The notes beneath the pieces were generated by a model, which had not been told where the DNA came from, made no database searches, and saw only the letters and a program-made list of their open reading frames with translations. DNA of 64,000 nucleotides from Patiria miniata (Eukaryota; Echinodermata; Asteroidea; Valvatida; Asterinidae). The stretch spans positions 1,822,109 to 1,886,108 of the forward strand of contig NW_024037056.1 in assembly GCF_015706575.1 (NCBI RefSeq), in the 5' to 3' direction. Each line of letters starts with the position of its first letter. The stretch's first letter is position 1. Below are positions 11,001-24,400 of this stretch, piece after piece. Both the position numbers and the translations under genes were made by a program.

Positions 11001-14000
11001 ATGTCTTAAGGGCCCTAGAACGCATTCCGAATCGATTTCTGGACAGATGTGCTATTAAAGGGGAAATTCCGTCGAAAATTTAAGGTAAAATCGCTCAAAA
11101 AATGAACTTCTTTTTCTCCAAAAAAGGATGATTTTTGCCCAAATCTCTTATACTGTGCGAGTTAGAGTATTGTTTGACGTTCCTCTTGCATCCAGTCGAA
11201 TTTCTGCCTTGTTTTGAGAAAAGTCAATTTTTGGCCAATTTTGACTAAAAGTGTAAGGCTAACCCCTTGGTTTTTTTTCAATTTTGGCCAAAAAATGAAA
11301 TTGCTTGAAAGTTGCTAGAAAGATGTCTTAAGGGCCCTAGAACGCATTCCGAATCGATTTCTGGACAGATGTGCTATTAAAGGGGAAATTTCGTCGAAAA
11401 TTTAAGGTAAAATCGCTCAAAAAATGAACTTCTTTTTCTCCAAAAAAAGATGATTTTTGCCCAAATCTCTTATACTGTGCGAGTTAGAGTATTGTTTGAC
11501 GTTCCTCTTGCATCCAGATGAATTTCTGCCTTGTTTTGAGAAAAGTCAATTTTTGGCCAATTTTGACTAAAAATGTAAAGCTAACCCCTTGGTTTTTTTT
11601 CAATTTTGGCCAAAAAATGAAATTGCTTGAAAGTTGCTAGAAAGATGTCTTAAGGGCCCTAGAACGCATTCCGAATCGATTTCTGGACAGATGTGCTATT
11701 AAAGGGGAAATTCCGTCGAAAATTTAAGGTAAAATCGCTCAAAAAATGAACTTCTTTTTCTCCAAAAAAGGATGATTTTTGCCCAAATCTCTTATACTGT
11801 GCGAGTTAGAGTATTGTTTGACGTTCCTCTTGCATCCAGATGAATTTCTGCCTTGTTTTGAGAAAAGTCAATTTTTGGCCAATTTTGACTAAAAATGTAA
11901 GGCTAACCCCTTGTTTTTTTTTCAATTTTGGCCAAAAAATGAAATTGCTTGAAATTTGCTAGAAAGATGTCTTAAGGGCCCTAGAACGCATTCCGAATCG
12001 ATTTCTGGACAGATGTGCTATTACAGGGGAACTTCCGTCGAAAATTTAAGGTAAAATCGCTCAAAAAATGAACTTCTTTTTCTCCAAAAAAGGATGATTT
12101 TTGCCCAAATCTCTTATACTGTGCGAGTTAGAGTATTGTTTGACGTTCCTCTTGCATCCAGATGAATTTCTGCCTTGTTTTGAGAAAAGTCAATTTTTGG
12201 CCAATTTTGACTAAAAATGTAAGGCTAACCCCTTGTTTTTTTTTCAATTTTGGCCAAAAAATGAAATTGCTTGAAAGTTGCTAGAAAGATGTCTTAAGGG
12301 CCCTAGAACGCATTCCGAATCGATTTCTGGACAGATGTGCTATTAAAGGGGAAATTCCGTCGAAAATTTAAGGTAAAATCGCTCAAAAAATGAACTTCTT
12401 TTTCTCCAAAAAAGGATGATTTTTGCCCAAATCTCTTATACTGTGCGAGTAAGAGTATTGTTTGACGTTCCGCTTGCATCCAGATGAATTTCTGCCTTGT
12501 TTTGAGAAAAGTCAATTTTTGGCCAATTTTGACTAAAAATGTAAGGCTAACCCCTTGTTTTTTTTTCAATTTTGGCCAAAAAATGAAATTGCTTGAAAGT
12601 TGCTAGAAAGATGTCTTAAGGGCCCTAGGACGCATTCCAAATCGATTTCTGGACAGATGTGCTATTAAAGGGGAACTTCCGTCGAAAATTTAAGGTAAAA
12701 TCGCTCAAAAAATGAACTTCTTTTTCTCCAAAAAAGGATGATTTTTGCCCAAATCTCTTATACTGTGCGAGTTAGAGTATTGTTTGACGTTCCTCTTGCA
12801 TCCAGATGAATTTCTGGCTTGTTTCGAGAAAAGTCAATTTTTGGCCAATTTTGACTAAAAATGTAAGGCTAACCCCTTGTTTTTTTTTTCAATTTTGGCC
12901 AAAAAAAGAAAATGCTTGAGAGTTGCTAGCAAGATGTCTTAAGGGCCCTAGAACGCATTCCAAATCGATTTCTGGACAGATGTGCTATTAAAGGGGAAAT
13001 TCCGTCGAAAATTTAAGGTAAAATCGCTCAAAAAATGAACTTCTTTTTCTCCAAAAAAGGATGATTTTTGCCCAAATCTCTTATACTGTGCGAGTTAGAG
13101 TATTGTTTGACGTTCCTCTTGCATCCAGATGAATTTCTGCCTTGTTTTGAGAAAAGTCAATTTTTGGCCAATTTTGACTAAAAATGTAAGGCTAACCCCT
13201 TGGTTTTTTTTCAATTTTGGCCAAAAAATGAAATTGCTTGAGAGTTGCTAGCAAGATGTCTTAAGGGCCCTAGAACGCATTCCAAATCGATTTCGGTACA
13301 GATGTGCTATTAAAGGGGAAATTCCGTCGAAAATTTAAGGTAAAATCGCTCAAAAAATGAACTTCTTTTTCTCCAAAAAAGGATGATTTTTGCCCAAATC
13401 TCTTATACTGTGCGAGTTAGAGTATTGTTTGACGTTCCTCTTGCATCCAGATGAATTTCTGCCTTGTTTTGAGAAAAGTCAATTTTTGGCCAATTTTGAC
13501 TAAAAATGTAAGGCTAACCCCTTGTTTTTTTTCAATTTTGGCCAAAAAATGAAATTGCTTGAAAGTTGCTAGAAAGATGTCTTAAGGGCCCTAGAACGCA
13601 TTCCGAATCGATTTCTGGACAGATGTGCTATTAAAGGGGAAATTCCGTCGAAAATTTAAGGTAAAATCGCTCAAAAAATGAACTTCTTTTTCTCCAAAAA
13701 AGGATGATTTTTGCCCAAATCTCTTATACTGTGCGAGTTAGAGTATTGTTTGACGTTCCTCTTGCATCCAGATGAATTTCTGGCTTGTTTCGAGAAAAGT
13801 CAATTTTGGGCCAATTTTGACTAAAAATGTAAGGCTAACCCCTTGTTTTTTTTTTCAATTTTGGCCAAAAAAACAAAATGCTTGAGAGTTGCTAGCAAGA
13901 TGTGTTAAGGGCTCTAGAACGCATTCCAAATCGATTTCTGGACAGATGTGCTATTAAAGGGGAAATTCCGTCGAAAATTTAAGGTAAAATCGCTCAAAAA

Positions 14001-17000
14001 ATGAACTTCTTTTTCTCCGAAAAGGATGATTTTTGCCCAAATCTCTTATACTGTGCGAGTTAGAATATTGTTTGACGTTCCTCTTGCATCCAGATGAATT
14101 TCTGCCTTGTTTTGAGAAAAGTCAATTTTTGGCCAATTTTGACTAAAAATGTAAGGCTAACCCCTTGGTTTTTTTTCAATTTTGGCCAAAAAATGAAATT
14201 GCTTGAAAGTTGCTAGAAAGATGTCTTAAGGGCCCTAGAACGCATTCCGAATCGATTTCTGGACAGATGTGCTATTAAAGGGGAAATTCCGTCGAAAATT
14301 TAAGGTAAAATCGCTCAAAAAATGAACTTCTTTTTCTCCAAAAAAGGATGATTTTTGCCCAAATCTCTTATACTGTGCGAGTTAGAGTATTGTTTGACGT
14401 TCCTCTTGCATCCAGATGAATTTCTGCCTTGTTTTGAGAAAAGTCAATTTTTGGCCAATTTTGACTAAAAATGTAAGGCTAACCCCTTGTTTTTTTTTCA
14501 ATTTTGGCCAAAAAATGAAATTGCTTGAAAGTTGCTAGAAAGATGTCTTAAGGGCCCTAGAACGCATTCCGAATCGATTTCTGGACAGATGTGCTATTAA
14601 AGGGGAAATTCCGTCGAAAATTTAAGGTAAAATCGCTCAAAAAATGAACTTCTTTTTCTCCAAAAAAGGATGATTTTTGCCCAAATCTCTTATACTGTGC
14701 GAGTTAGAGTATTGTTTGACGTTCCTCTTGCATCCAGATGAATTTCTGCCTTGTTTTGAGAAAAGTCAATTTTTGGCCAATTTTGACTAAAAATGTAAGG
14801 CTAACCCCTTGTTTTTTTTTCAATTTTGGCCAAAAAATGAAATTGCTTGAAAGTTGCTAGAAAGATGTCTTAAGGGCCCTAGAACGCATTCCGAATCGAT
14901 TTCTGGACAGATGTGCTATTAAAGGGGAAATTCCGTCGAAAATTTAAGGTAAAATCGCTCAAAAAATGAACTTCTTTTTCTCCAAAAAAGGATGATTTTT
15001 GCCCAAATCTCTTATACTGTGCGAGTTAGAGTATTGTTTGACGTTCCTCTTGCATCCAGATGAATTTCTGCCTTGTTTTGAGAAAAGTCAATTTTTGGCC
15101 AATTTTGACTAAAAATGTAAGGCTAACCCCTTGTTTTTTTTTCAATTTTGGCCAAAAAATGAAATTGCTTGAAAGTTGCTAGAAAGATGTCTTAAGGGCC
15201 CTAGAACGCATTCCGAATCGATTTCTGGACAGATGTGCTATTAAAGGGGAAATTCCGTCGAAAATTTAAGGTAAAATCGCTCAAAAAATGAACTTCTTTT
15301 TCTCCAAAAAAGGATGATTTTTGCCCAAATCTCTTATACTGTGCGAGTAAGAGTATTGTTTGACGTTCCGCTTGCATCCAGATGAATTTCTGCCTTGTTT
15401 TGAGAAAAGTCAATTTTTGGCCAATTTTGACTAAAAATGTAAGGCTAACCCCTTGTTTTTTTTCAATTTTGGCCAAAAAATGAAATTGCTTGAAAGTTGC
15501 TAGAAAGATGTCTTAAGGGCCCTAGGACGCATTCCAAATCGATTTCTGGACAGATGTGCTATTAAAGGGGAACTTCCGTCGAAAATTTAAGGTAAAATCG
15601 CTCAAAAAATGAACTTCTTTTTCTCCAAAAAAGGATGATTTTTGCCCAAATCTCTTATACTGTGCGAGTAAGAGTATTGTTTGACGTTCCTCTTGCATCC
15701 AGATGAATTTCTGCCTTGTTTTGAGAAAAGTCAATTTTTGGCCAATTTTGACTAAAAATGTAAGGCTAACCCCTTGTTTTTTTTCAATTTTGGCCAAAAA
15801 ATGAAATTGCTTGAAAGTTGCTAGAAAGATGTCTTAAGGGCCCTAGAACGCATTCCGAATCGATTTCAGGACAGATGTGCTATTAAAGGGGAAATTCCGT
15901 CGAAAATTTAAGGTAAAATCGCTCAAAAAATGAACTTCTTTTTCTCCAAAAAAGGATGATTTTTGCCCAAATCTCTTATACTGTGCGAGTTAGAGTATTG
16001 TTTGACGTTCCTCTTGCATCCAGATGAATTTCTGGCTTGTTTCGAGAAAAGTCAATTTTGGGCCAATTTTGACTAAAAATGTAAGGCTAACCCCTTGTTT
16101 TTTTTTTCAATTTTGGCCAAAAAAAGAAAATGCTTGAGAGTTGCTAGCAAGATGTCTTAAGGGCCCTAGAACGCATTCCAAATCGATTTCTGGACAGATG
16201 TGCTATTAAAGGGGAAATTCCGTCGAAAATTTAAGGTAAAATCGCTCAAAAAATGAACTTCTTTTTCTCCAAAAAAGGATGATTTTTGCCCAAATCTCTT
16301 ATACTGTGCGAGTTAGAGTATTGTTTGACGTTCCTCTTGCATCCAGATGAATTTCTGCCTTGTTTTGAGAAAAGTCAATTTTTGGCCAATTTTGACTAAA
16401 AATTGTTTTTTTTCAATTTTGGCCAAAAAATGAAATTGCTTGAAAGTTGCTAGAAAGATGTCTTAAGGGCCCTAGAACGCATTCCGAATCGATTTCTGGA
16501 CAGATGTGCTATTAAAGGGGAAATTCCGTCGAAAATTTAAGGTAAAATCGCTCAAAAAATGAACTTCTTTTTCTCCAAAAAAGGATGATTTTTGCCCAAA
16601 TCTCTTATACTGTGCGAGTAAGAGTATTGTTTGACGTTCCGCTTGCATCCAGATGAATTTCTGCCTTGTTTTGAGAAAAGTCAATTTTTGGCCAATTTTG
16701 ACTAAAAGTGTAAGGCTAACCCCTTGTTTTTTTTTCAATTTTGGCCAAAAAATGAAATTGCTTGAAAGTTGCTAGAAAGATGTCTTAAGGGCCCTAGGAC
16801 GCATTCCAAATCGATTTCTGGACAGATGTGCTATTAAAGGGGAACTTCCGTCGAAAATTTAAGGTAAAATCGCTCAAAAAATGAACTTCTTTTCCTCCAA
16901 AAAAGGATGATTTTTGCCCAAATCTCTTATACTGTGCGAGTAAGAGTATTGTTTGACGTTCCTCTTGCATCCAGATGAATTTCTGCCTTGTTTTGAGAAA

Positions 17001-18022
17001 AGTCAATTTTTGGCCAATTTTGACTAAAAATGTAAGGCTAACCCCTTGTTTTTTTTTTCAATTTTGGCCAAAAAAAGAAAAAGGATGATTTTTGCCCAAA
17101 TCTCTTATACTGTGCGAGTTAGAATATTGTTTGACGTTCCTCTTGCATCCAGATGAATTTCTGGCTTGTTTCGAGAAAAGTCAATTTTTGGCCAATTTTG
17201 ACTAAAAATGTAAGGCTAACCCCTTGGTTTTTTTTTCAATTTTGGCCAAAAAATGAAATTGCTTGAGAGTTACTAGAAAGATGTCTTAAGGGCCCTAGAA
17301 CGCATTTCAAATCGATTTCGGACAGATGTGCTATGAAAGGGGAAATTCCGTCGAAAATTTAAGGGAAAATTGCTCAAAAAATGAACTTCTTTTTCTCCAA
17401 AAAAGGATGATTTTTGCCCAAATCTCTTATACTGTGCGAGTTAGAGTATTGTTTGACGTTCCTCTTGCATCCAGATGAATTTCTGCCTTGTTTTGAGAAA
17501 AGTCAATTTTTGGCCAATTTTTAATGTAAGGCTAACCCCTTGTTTTTTTTTTCAATTTTGGCCAAAAAAAGAAAATGCTTGAGAGTTGCTAGAAAGATGT
17601 CTTAAGGGCCCTAGAACGCATTCCAAAGAGAATTCTGGCCAGATGTGCTCTAAAGTGGGAAATTCCGTCGAAAAATTAAGGTAAAATCGCTCAAATCGTT
17701 TACTTCTTTTTCCCCAAAAATGGATGATTTTTGCCTAAATCTCTAAAATTGTGCGGGTTAGAGTATTGATTGACGTTCCTCTTGCATCCAGATGAATTTC
17801 TGCCTTGTTTTGAGAAAAGTCAATTTTTGGCCAATTTTGACTAAAAATGTAAGGCTTACCCCTTGTTTTTTTTTTCTATTTTGGGCAAAAAATGAAATTG
17901 CTTGAAAGTTGCTAGAAAGATGTCTTAAGGGCCCTAGAACGCATTCCAAATCGATTTCTGGACAGATGTGCTATTAAAGGGGAAATTCCGTCGAAAATTT
18001 AAGGTAAAATCGCTCAAAAAAT
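8091..18022. repeat. ~322-bp satellite array, about 31 monomers
   Basis: TTGCTAGAAAGATGTCTTA recurs at 8091, 8414, 8736, 9058 and so on with spacing 322-323. Monomers are mostly over 95% alike by eye and share blocks such as AAGGGCCCTAGAACGCATTCC, GACGTTCCTCTTGCATCCAG and GGCCAATTTTGACTAAAAATG. Deletions occur at about 16,403 (17 bp), 17,075 (about half a monomer) and 17,520. The last complete monomer before the right edge (~17,590-17,880) is clearly diverged, as expected at an array edge. Minus-strand frames of 63-91 codons recur in individual monomers, but they open and close with single-base variants and are not genes. Diagnostic variants show blocks of monomers duplicated together (see findings). 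Confidence 0.97.
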
Positions 18023-18472
18023 GGGTGATAAGGTTAACCGTTAACCGTTAACCGCCAAAAAATGAACATTACTGCACATATAATATTATTGCAAATATTT
18101 CGTCTCCATTCACAAACTTTTCATAGACATCTTGCCCAATTTATTGTATACAAAAAAATTATGTCAAGTATCGAACATATTTTGTGTGTGTGTGTGAACA
18201 TTTCAATTTGGTACTGAAGTTATGTTTTGTGCGAAACTTATAGGGCTTTATTTTGATCAATTTTTCGAGGAAAGACCGACCGACCACCAAGTGACATGTA
18301 GAAGCCGTTGCAGGAGCTTAAAAATAGGATTAAAATAATGTACGTCAAATACATTTCCCAACATCGATTATATATCTTCAGCATCGGCATTATTACTGCT
18401 GTATACACTATTGCATTATTCGGTTGAATAATTTTATTTTGAAGAGATTCGATTCGCGTAGAATAGAATCGA
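18023..18472. other. Spacer between satellite and the first SLC22 gene
   Basis: The array stops in CTCAAAAAATG, followed at 18,034-18,056 by three GTTAACC units and then AT-rich sequence. The stretch just after the stop codon of the SLC22 gene (18,360-18,470) is alike at 30,020-30,160 after the second SLC22 gene, consistent with a shared 3' UTR. Confidence 0.5.
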
Positions 18473-21400
18473 TTAGAGTGCGTCGACTTTGGAACCATCT
18501 TTTATCTTGGCATCGGTTGTGGGTGTGCATACCGCTGTATTCGGTTCCGGAGTTTTCGATACTTTCTTTCCGATATTTCTTGCATCTTCCAGCGACTCTG
18601 GAAGCGGTTTGTTTCCGGTTTCGGGAAGAATAAGAACCAAGATGGCCGCCAGGATGCACAACCCTCCAAAAACAGTCAGCGGAAGAAAAGACGCAAAATC
18701 ATCCTTCGAAAGAGAGAAAAGAGAAGAAATATGCAATAGAGATAAATGTATATCTTATTAACTCTATTATTGTTAAGATGTCCTTCTTGAAGTTCAATCA
18801 TGTCTATACTGAGGAAATGTCCAACGATTTTGTTTAACAAGTTTACTTCATGTATTTTAAAACACCCCTTCTAGCTATTTTATGGTATGTGCCTCTCGCG
18901 AGCAGTCGATAACAACTCCTTATATGGAGATTGGCGCGCACGTTGCGCGTAGTGTGAATTCGAACTATGAAATACGGACTCATTGGTAGTATTGCACATG
19001 CCGAACCGAGGATTGTGAACGTTTAACCAATAAAAAGGTAAAAGACACTAGATTTCATAGGAGTCAACATTTCTTGTGACACTGAAAAAGTGTTTAAGAC
19101 CAGCCAGCCGGTATTTTATCAAACGTTTAAGACCGGCCACGTGACGGGTATTCGACCAATAGGAATGGTTAAACTGTCTTAGGTATTTATGAATATCTGT
19201 TAATATTTGCAAGTAACTCAGCATTGCTCAGATATATCTTGCATTTCTCAGATATATCAGACGTTGGATACGGAGAGGGCGCTGTTGGACAACGGGTGAT
19301 ACTCAGACTATTACGCAATGTGCGTGTGAACAGTTATTGCCAAACTCACCAAATATATCACGAATGGAGCCGTTATGAAACCCACACATCCACATACAGC
19401 ACCTACACCAAAACCAATATTCCTGCAAAACCAGCCCAAAAATTGAAACACTTTACAAGATGCACTGCACAAACTAGACCACAAGGTAGACGTAGGCCTA
19501 TACAGCTAAAACTTCCTCAGGTTAGTTGTTCAGCACCCTTCTTTAGATTTTGAGCATTTTTGTTGCTTCAAACGAACAAAATGCACAAATGACAAATGAA
19601 GGACTGTACCTTTAAGCTCTCAACTTTCCCTCTCAACGCACACACACACGGTGTTTACATACTCACCCAAACACACACACACACAGACTTGTTTCACATA
19701 CCTAGTGTGGACTTTCCTTTCTTTTCGTGTAGTTAAGGAACACCAGTGGAAAAACTCATTTTTCTCAAACTGTGAAAACTCTTACAACCCAATTTTTTTT
19801 CAATGATTCCCTTTAGTGTTTCTCTTCATTCTGCTACAGATAAACCTAACCCAAAAATGCCTCTAAACCTGTTTTCCAGAAATGGGGAAACACTGTGTGG
19901 ACGTGGGCAAGTCCACACTTCGTCGCTGCTACCTACATTATGTGGACGTCTTTTGTTCGGAAGTCCACACTGCGTATGTAAGACAAGCTCACCCACACAC
20001 ACACACACACACACCCACACACAGACAGGCATAGAAGTGGGGTACTTCCTTTGTTCTCGTGTACTTAAATTTTGCAACGTCGCACACTTATGTCAAAATG
20101 CTCTTATTTTAACCAAAGTTAATTTCCTGGGCTGAAATTCGGACTTAATATCCCTTTTCTAAAACTCTTCTATTTGCGACCGATCAACCCACCTTGGAAA
20201 TTCCTAGTTTTTGAGTAAAATCCATATATCTATTTCGTGGAAAACTTGTGGGGTACCAAAACGAAACCCCGCAAGTCGGTGGGCAATCCTTGTGGGGTAC
20301 CTCCCATTGTTCCGGTACCCCACAAGGCAGTGTTTGTACACGCACACACACACACAACCGTCCGCATAACTGAAATTTTCCACCGAGAACTGATGGTCCT
20401 ATTTATGATTTATCCTCGATTTTAATTCTACTGGAATTTTTTTTGTCGCCAGTTGATTTCCTTTGTGATTTATTTATCAGGTGTTGTAATGCATTTCGTA
20501 ATGGAGGACTTTGGAGACGTTGGTGGCAGCAAACACACCATAGGCCAAAAATCCGTCTGCGGAGCTCATGAATAAAATTTATGGAATTTGGGAATTGAAG
20601 AAGACATACGGCACTGCGCCTCTGGCCTAGACTTTGGCCTTCCAATTCAGACAATTTTGAATGCAGTTGGGTCCCAAAGTAGGCTATTTAGCCATGTTGT
20701 GGAGCGATCCTTATTTCAAAATGGCTACCTTTCCAGTTTGGGAAACATCATTCGTTGAGGGGTGCCCCCTAAAACGAATAATGTCTCCCAGACTGGAAAA
20801 GGGTGGTCTTCATTGGTGGAGAATTTCTCTAAAAAGTCAATAGTCAACCCAACAAAAATTGAAAGGAAAAGGAAAGACGACATGTTGATCATCATTTTTC
20901 TGTAACAGCCTGAACACCTGTGAGAGTTTCGAGTATTTTCAAAAGAATTTTGAAGTATGGGGATTGATCGCTGGTGTCTATGGGAATGTTTATACTAGGG
21001 TGCCACCGCGCGGCTCAAACGTCTCCCATTAGAAATTTGAAGACCATAATATATTTGCAGTTTTGACAAAATAAACCAGCTGACGTTACCTTACAGACGT
21101 GGGCAAAACCTCAGTGCAGCAAATCAAATCGATGGAATATGCACATACGATGCAGAGTTTGACCAACATGGCGGTGACAGTGATTGCAATGGTCAAATCA
21201 GTGCCGTCCGCTATACAGACAAAAAATAATATGGGAATAAACGTGTGCTCGGGAGGTTTTTAACACTCTGTTTCAGACTGGTTAGAGTCTGGAGCATCAT
21301 AAAGACCTTTCATCAGCATGAATACCTTTCGGTCAAAAAGTCAAAACTTTTTGGTCCAAACGTCAAAACAAGTCAAGAATTAAAAATGTCCAACAATTTT

Positions 21401-24400
21401 GTTCAACAATTTCAATTCTTTTTTTTTCGAAACACCCCTCTACAACAACAACTTTTAGGGAGATGGGCGCGCGAGTCGCACGTACTGCACAACTCGCGCA
21501 GAATGCAGCTGTGGCGGTGCGTTGTGAATTTAGGACTATGAAATACTGACTCACTGGTAGTATTGCGCATACCTATACGTGAGGATTGTGAACGTTCAAT
21601 CAAGAAAACGGTAAAAGGCACTGGATTTTATAGGAGTCCAAAAATCATGTGACACTGGAAGAGTGTTTAAGACCAGCCAGCTGGTCTTTATCGTCCGTTT
21701 CAGACCGGCCACATGACGGACTCTCGACCAATAGGAATGGTGTTTATGAATTAAAAATTAAAAGTCACTTGTTATTTTACTTTCGCCATCGATAAATACA
21801 TCAATAAATAGCAAATAGCAAATTTCAAATTATTTGCGGCACGAAATTATTGCATTCGACTGGTTTCCGCCTCCTTTTCAGGATCGATTAAATAGGGACC
21901 GGGAACCAGTGTGCTCCTAGCGCGGGTCCATGCGCAAAAGCAACTCCAAAATACCCTGTTTCGGAAGGGCAAGGTGTTTTTCATTAAAAAAAAATGGAAA
22001 ACAAAGAGTATATACCTTCAACAATACTACAGGTTAACGGTCAATAAAAATGAGTGTTGGGACTCATTAAAATCGTCCTGGGAAATTAGTATTTCAAAAT
22101 TTATTCAGAAAAACACGGAAAATAGGTGTAAAAAAAATGGTCCCGTCGGAGGCTCAGCGCCCCCTGAAAATATCCCAGGCCTTACTATAAAGGAATTTCG
22201 TTTGCAAATATTTCACTGACCTGTCTGTTCCGGCAGAAATGCTGTGACTATACTCGCCGCTCCGGAAACTAAAAAGAAGAGACATAAAGATGGACGGCGC
22301 CCCCACCTGAATGGCACAAAGGTCAAAGGTCAATGACAGAAAATGAGAAATGGAAAGAGGTCAATGACAGAAATGTCAATGACATAAAGGTCAATGACGC
22401 AAAATGAATGACACAAAGGTAACGATCAATGACACGAAGGTCAACAGCACATAGTCAACGACACAATGGTCAAACGACATAAAATTCAAAAGCAATGACA
22501 AAGAGGCAAATGACACAAAGGTCAAATCAATGACACAAAGGTCAATGACACAATGGTCAACGAGATAGAGGTCAAGATCAGTGACGCATATAGGTTCATG
22601 ACACAAACATTTCACGATCAAATACATCAATGTAAATGACGCAATAAAAAAATGACATAAAGGTATATGACATAAAGGGAAATCATAATAGCGTCATAAT
22701 GGCTTGAGTATGACAACATTTTCCTGCAACTATGATTTTCTGAAATAATCCGCTACGACCAAAAAAGTCATTGTTGACATCCGCGTCCCGGATAATTGAA
22801 TAGCGATTAAACTTCGCGTACATGTGCACAACTTTCAGGCGAGCGTCGCAACATCTCTTCTCATTTGTGGTCGATGTATTAGCCCATGCTAACTTTCTTC
22901 TAATTTCTTTAGATACATAGGGCCTAAACAAAATTATTGTGACATTCAACCATTCCTAACGCTTCCGAATCGGCCCAAGTTCAACAACATTTGAGCGTCG
23001 GATTAAAATTGATCGTTCGACATGTTCAAATTAAATACGTCGACGAAATGTGCTCCTTTTAATCGTGATCTCGTCCAAACCGCGCTCGTTAAAATCATGC
23101 TCGTCATGAATTTAACATGACCCAATGGGACTTATTCTCAACAAAAATGAGTATGGTGAACCTACCACGTCATTGTGAAGTGGATGATGGCATAACCGGG
23201 GATTTCCGCCAAACCGAGAAACAGGAAGTTTGTGTATTTGTTGCCGGCTAGATTGGAGCTATTGAGCGATGCACCGTAGTAGGTCACTGCAGAAACGTAC
23301 CTGCAAAAGAAATGTTTATTTTCCATCTTGTTGATGAAAATGATGATTTTTTTAAAGGGTTCTGAATAAATTGAAGGTTGTTGGATCGAATTTCCCTTCA
23401 CTAGTCACACTAGGCATATTCAGGGATGAGATTGTCAATTGAGAAAAAGTCAGAAATGTCTTAAAAATGCATTTCTTTCTATACTACTAAATAAAATCTA
23501 TCTCTCCGATTAAAAAAAGTCTGATTTTTGACAAAAGTCTGAAAAATCTCACGCCTGATATTGACAAAAACGGCATCACAATAATCAGACATTATACCAA
23601 GGTTTCAAATCGGCAACTGTCTGTGACTGTTACAACGACTTATGATTTAATCTGCGTCCTCGTGCAAAACTGTCAGGGCTTGGTCACACGAGGCAATGTT
23701 TGCAGGCAACTTGGAGACAACCGAATGCACGGCCAGCTATGAAAGGCACCTTCACTGAAAACAAAGTATAAGCCTACTTTTTTATCAACAGTTTAAGGAA
23801 ATTCCTCAAATATTGCAACTTAAATTTTGCCCGGTACAAGTTGTCTCATGTGACAAGGCCCTTTATATTAAATAGCGCAAAACAAAAAAGTCCACACTCA
23901 TTGGAGGGGTCATAATTATTAATCTGATCGTCTTAGGATGACGTCATTTTGTATAGACCTTTGGGGAATTTTGTTATCTACATTTTGATGAGTGTGAACT
24001 ATCTTTTTAGCGGTGCTTAGTTACCTACCATGCAAAATATACGATGCATATGTTCAGCAGGACCCTACGAGTTCTCAAGACATCAAGGAGGGTGCACTTC
24101 TTTTGGCTTAGCGTAGGAAACACTGGATCAAGCAAATTTTTACTCAATTCGTAGCTTGGCGGATCAATGGGGTTCTCTTTAATGAGGAACCCGCCGGAAG
24201 GGGGCGCTACACCATTCCAACGCGCCATCTTGCGAAGGATCTTTTGGGCGTCATCGGTGCGGCCTTTGGATAGTAACCACCGCGCAGATTCGTCCAAAAT
24301 CCTGTTCAAAATGGATAATAATTACTGAAATATTACAATAAACTTTAAAAAAAATAATAATAAAAAACATAAAAAAACATAAAAACCAAAAGTCTGCATA

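Noticed and set aside
8752..17949. Repeated minus-strand frames of 63-91 codons (beginning MKKKQGVSLTFLV) in the satellite
   Set aside because: They occur only in monomers that happen to lack a stop at one variable position, have no splice or start context and follow the satellite unit. Recurrence reflects the repeat, not selection on a protein.
8091..18022. CRISPR-like array
   Set aside because: The units are contiguous 322-bp repeats without unique spacers, in an animal genome.
18034..18056. Telomere-like GTTAACC triple
   Set aside because: Only three units, palindromic, and not the TTAGGG repeat usual in deuterostomes.
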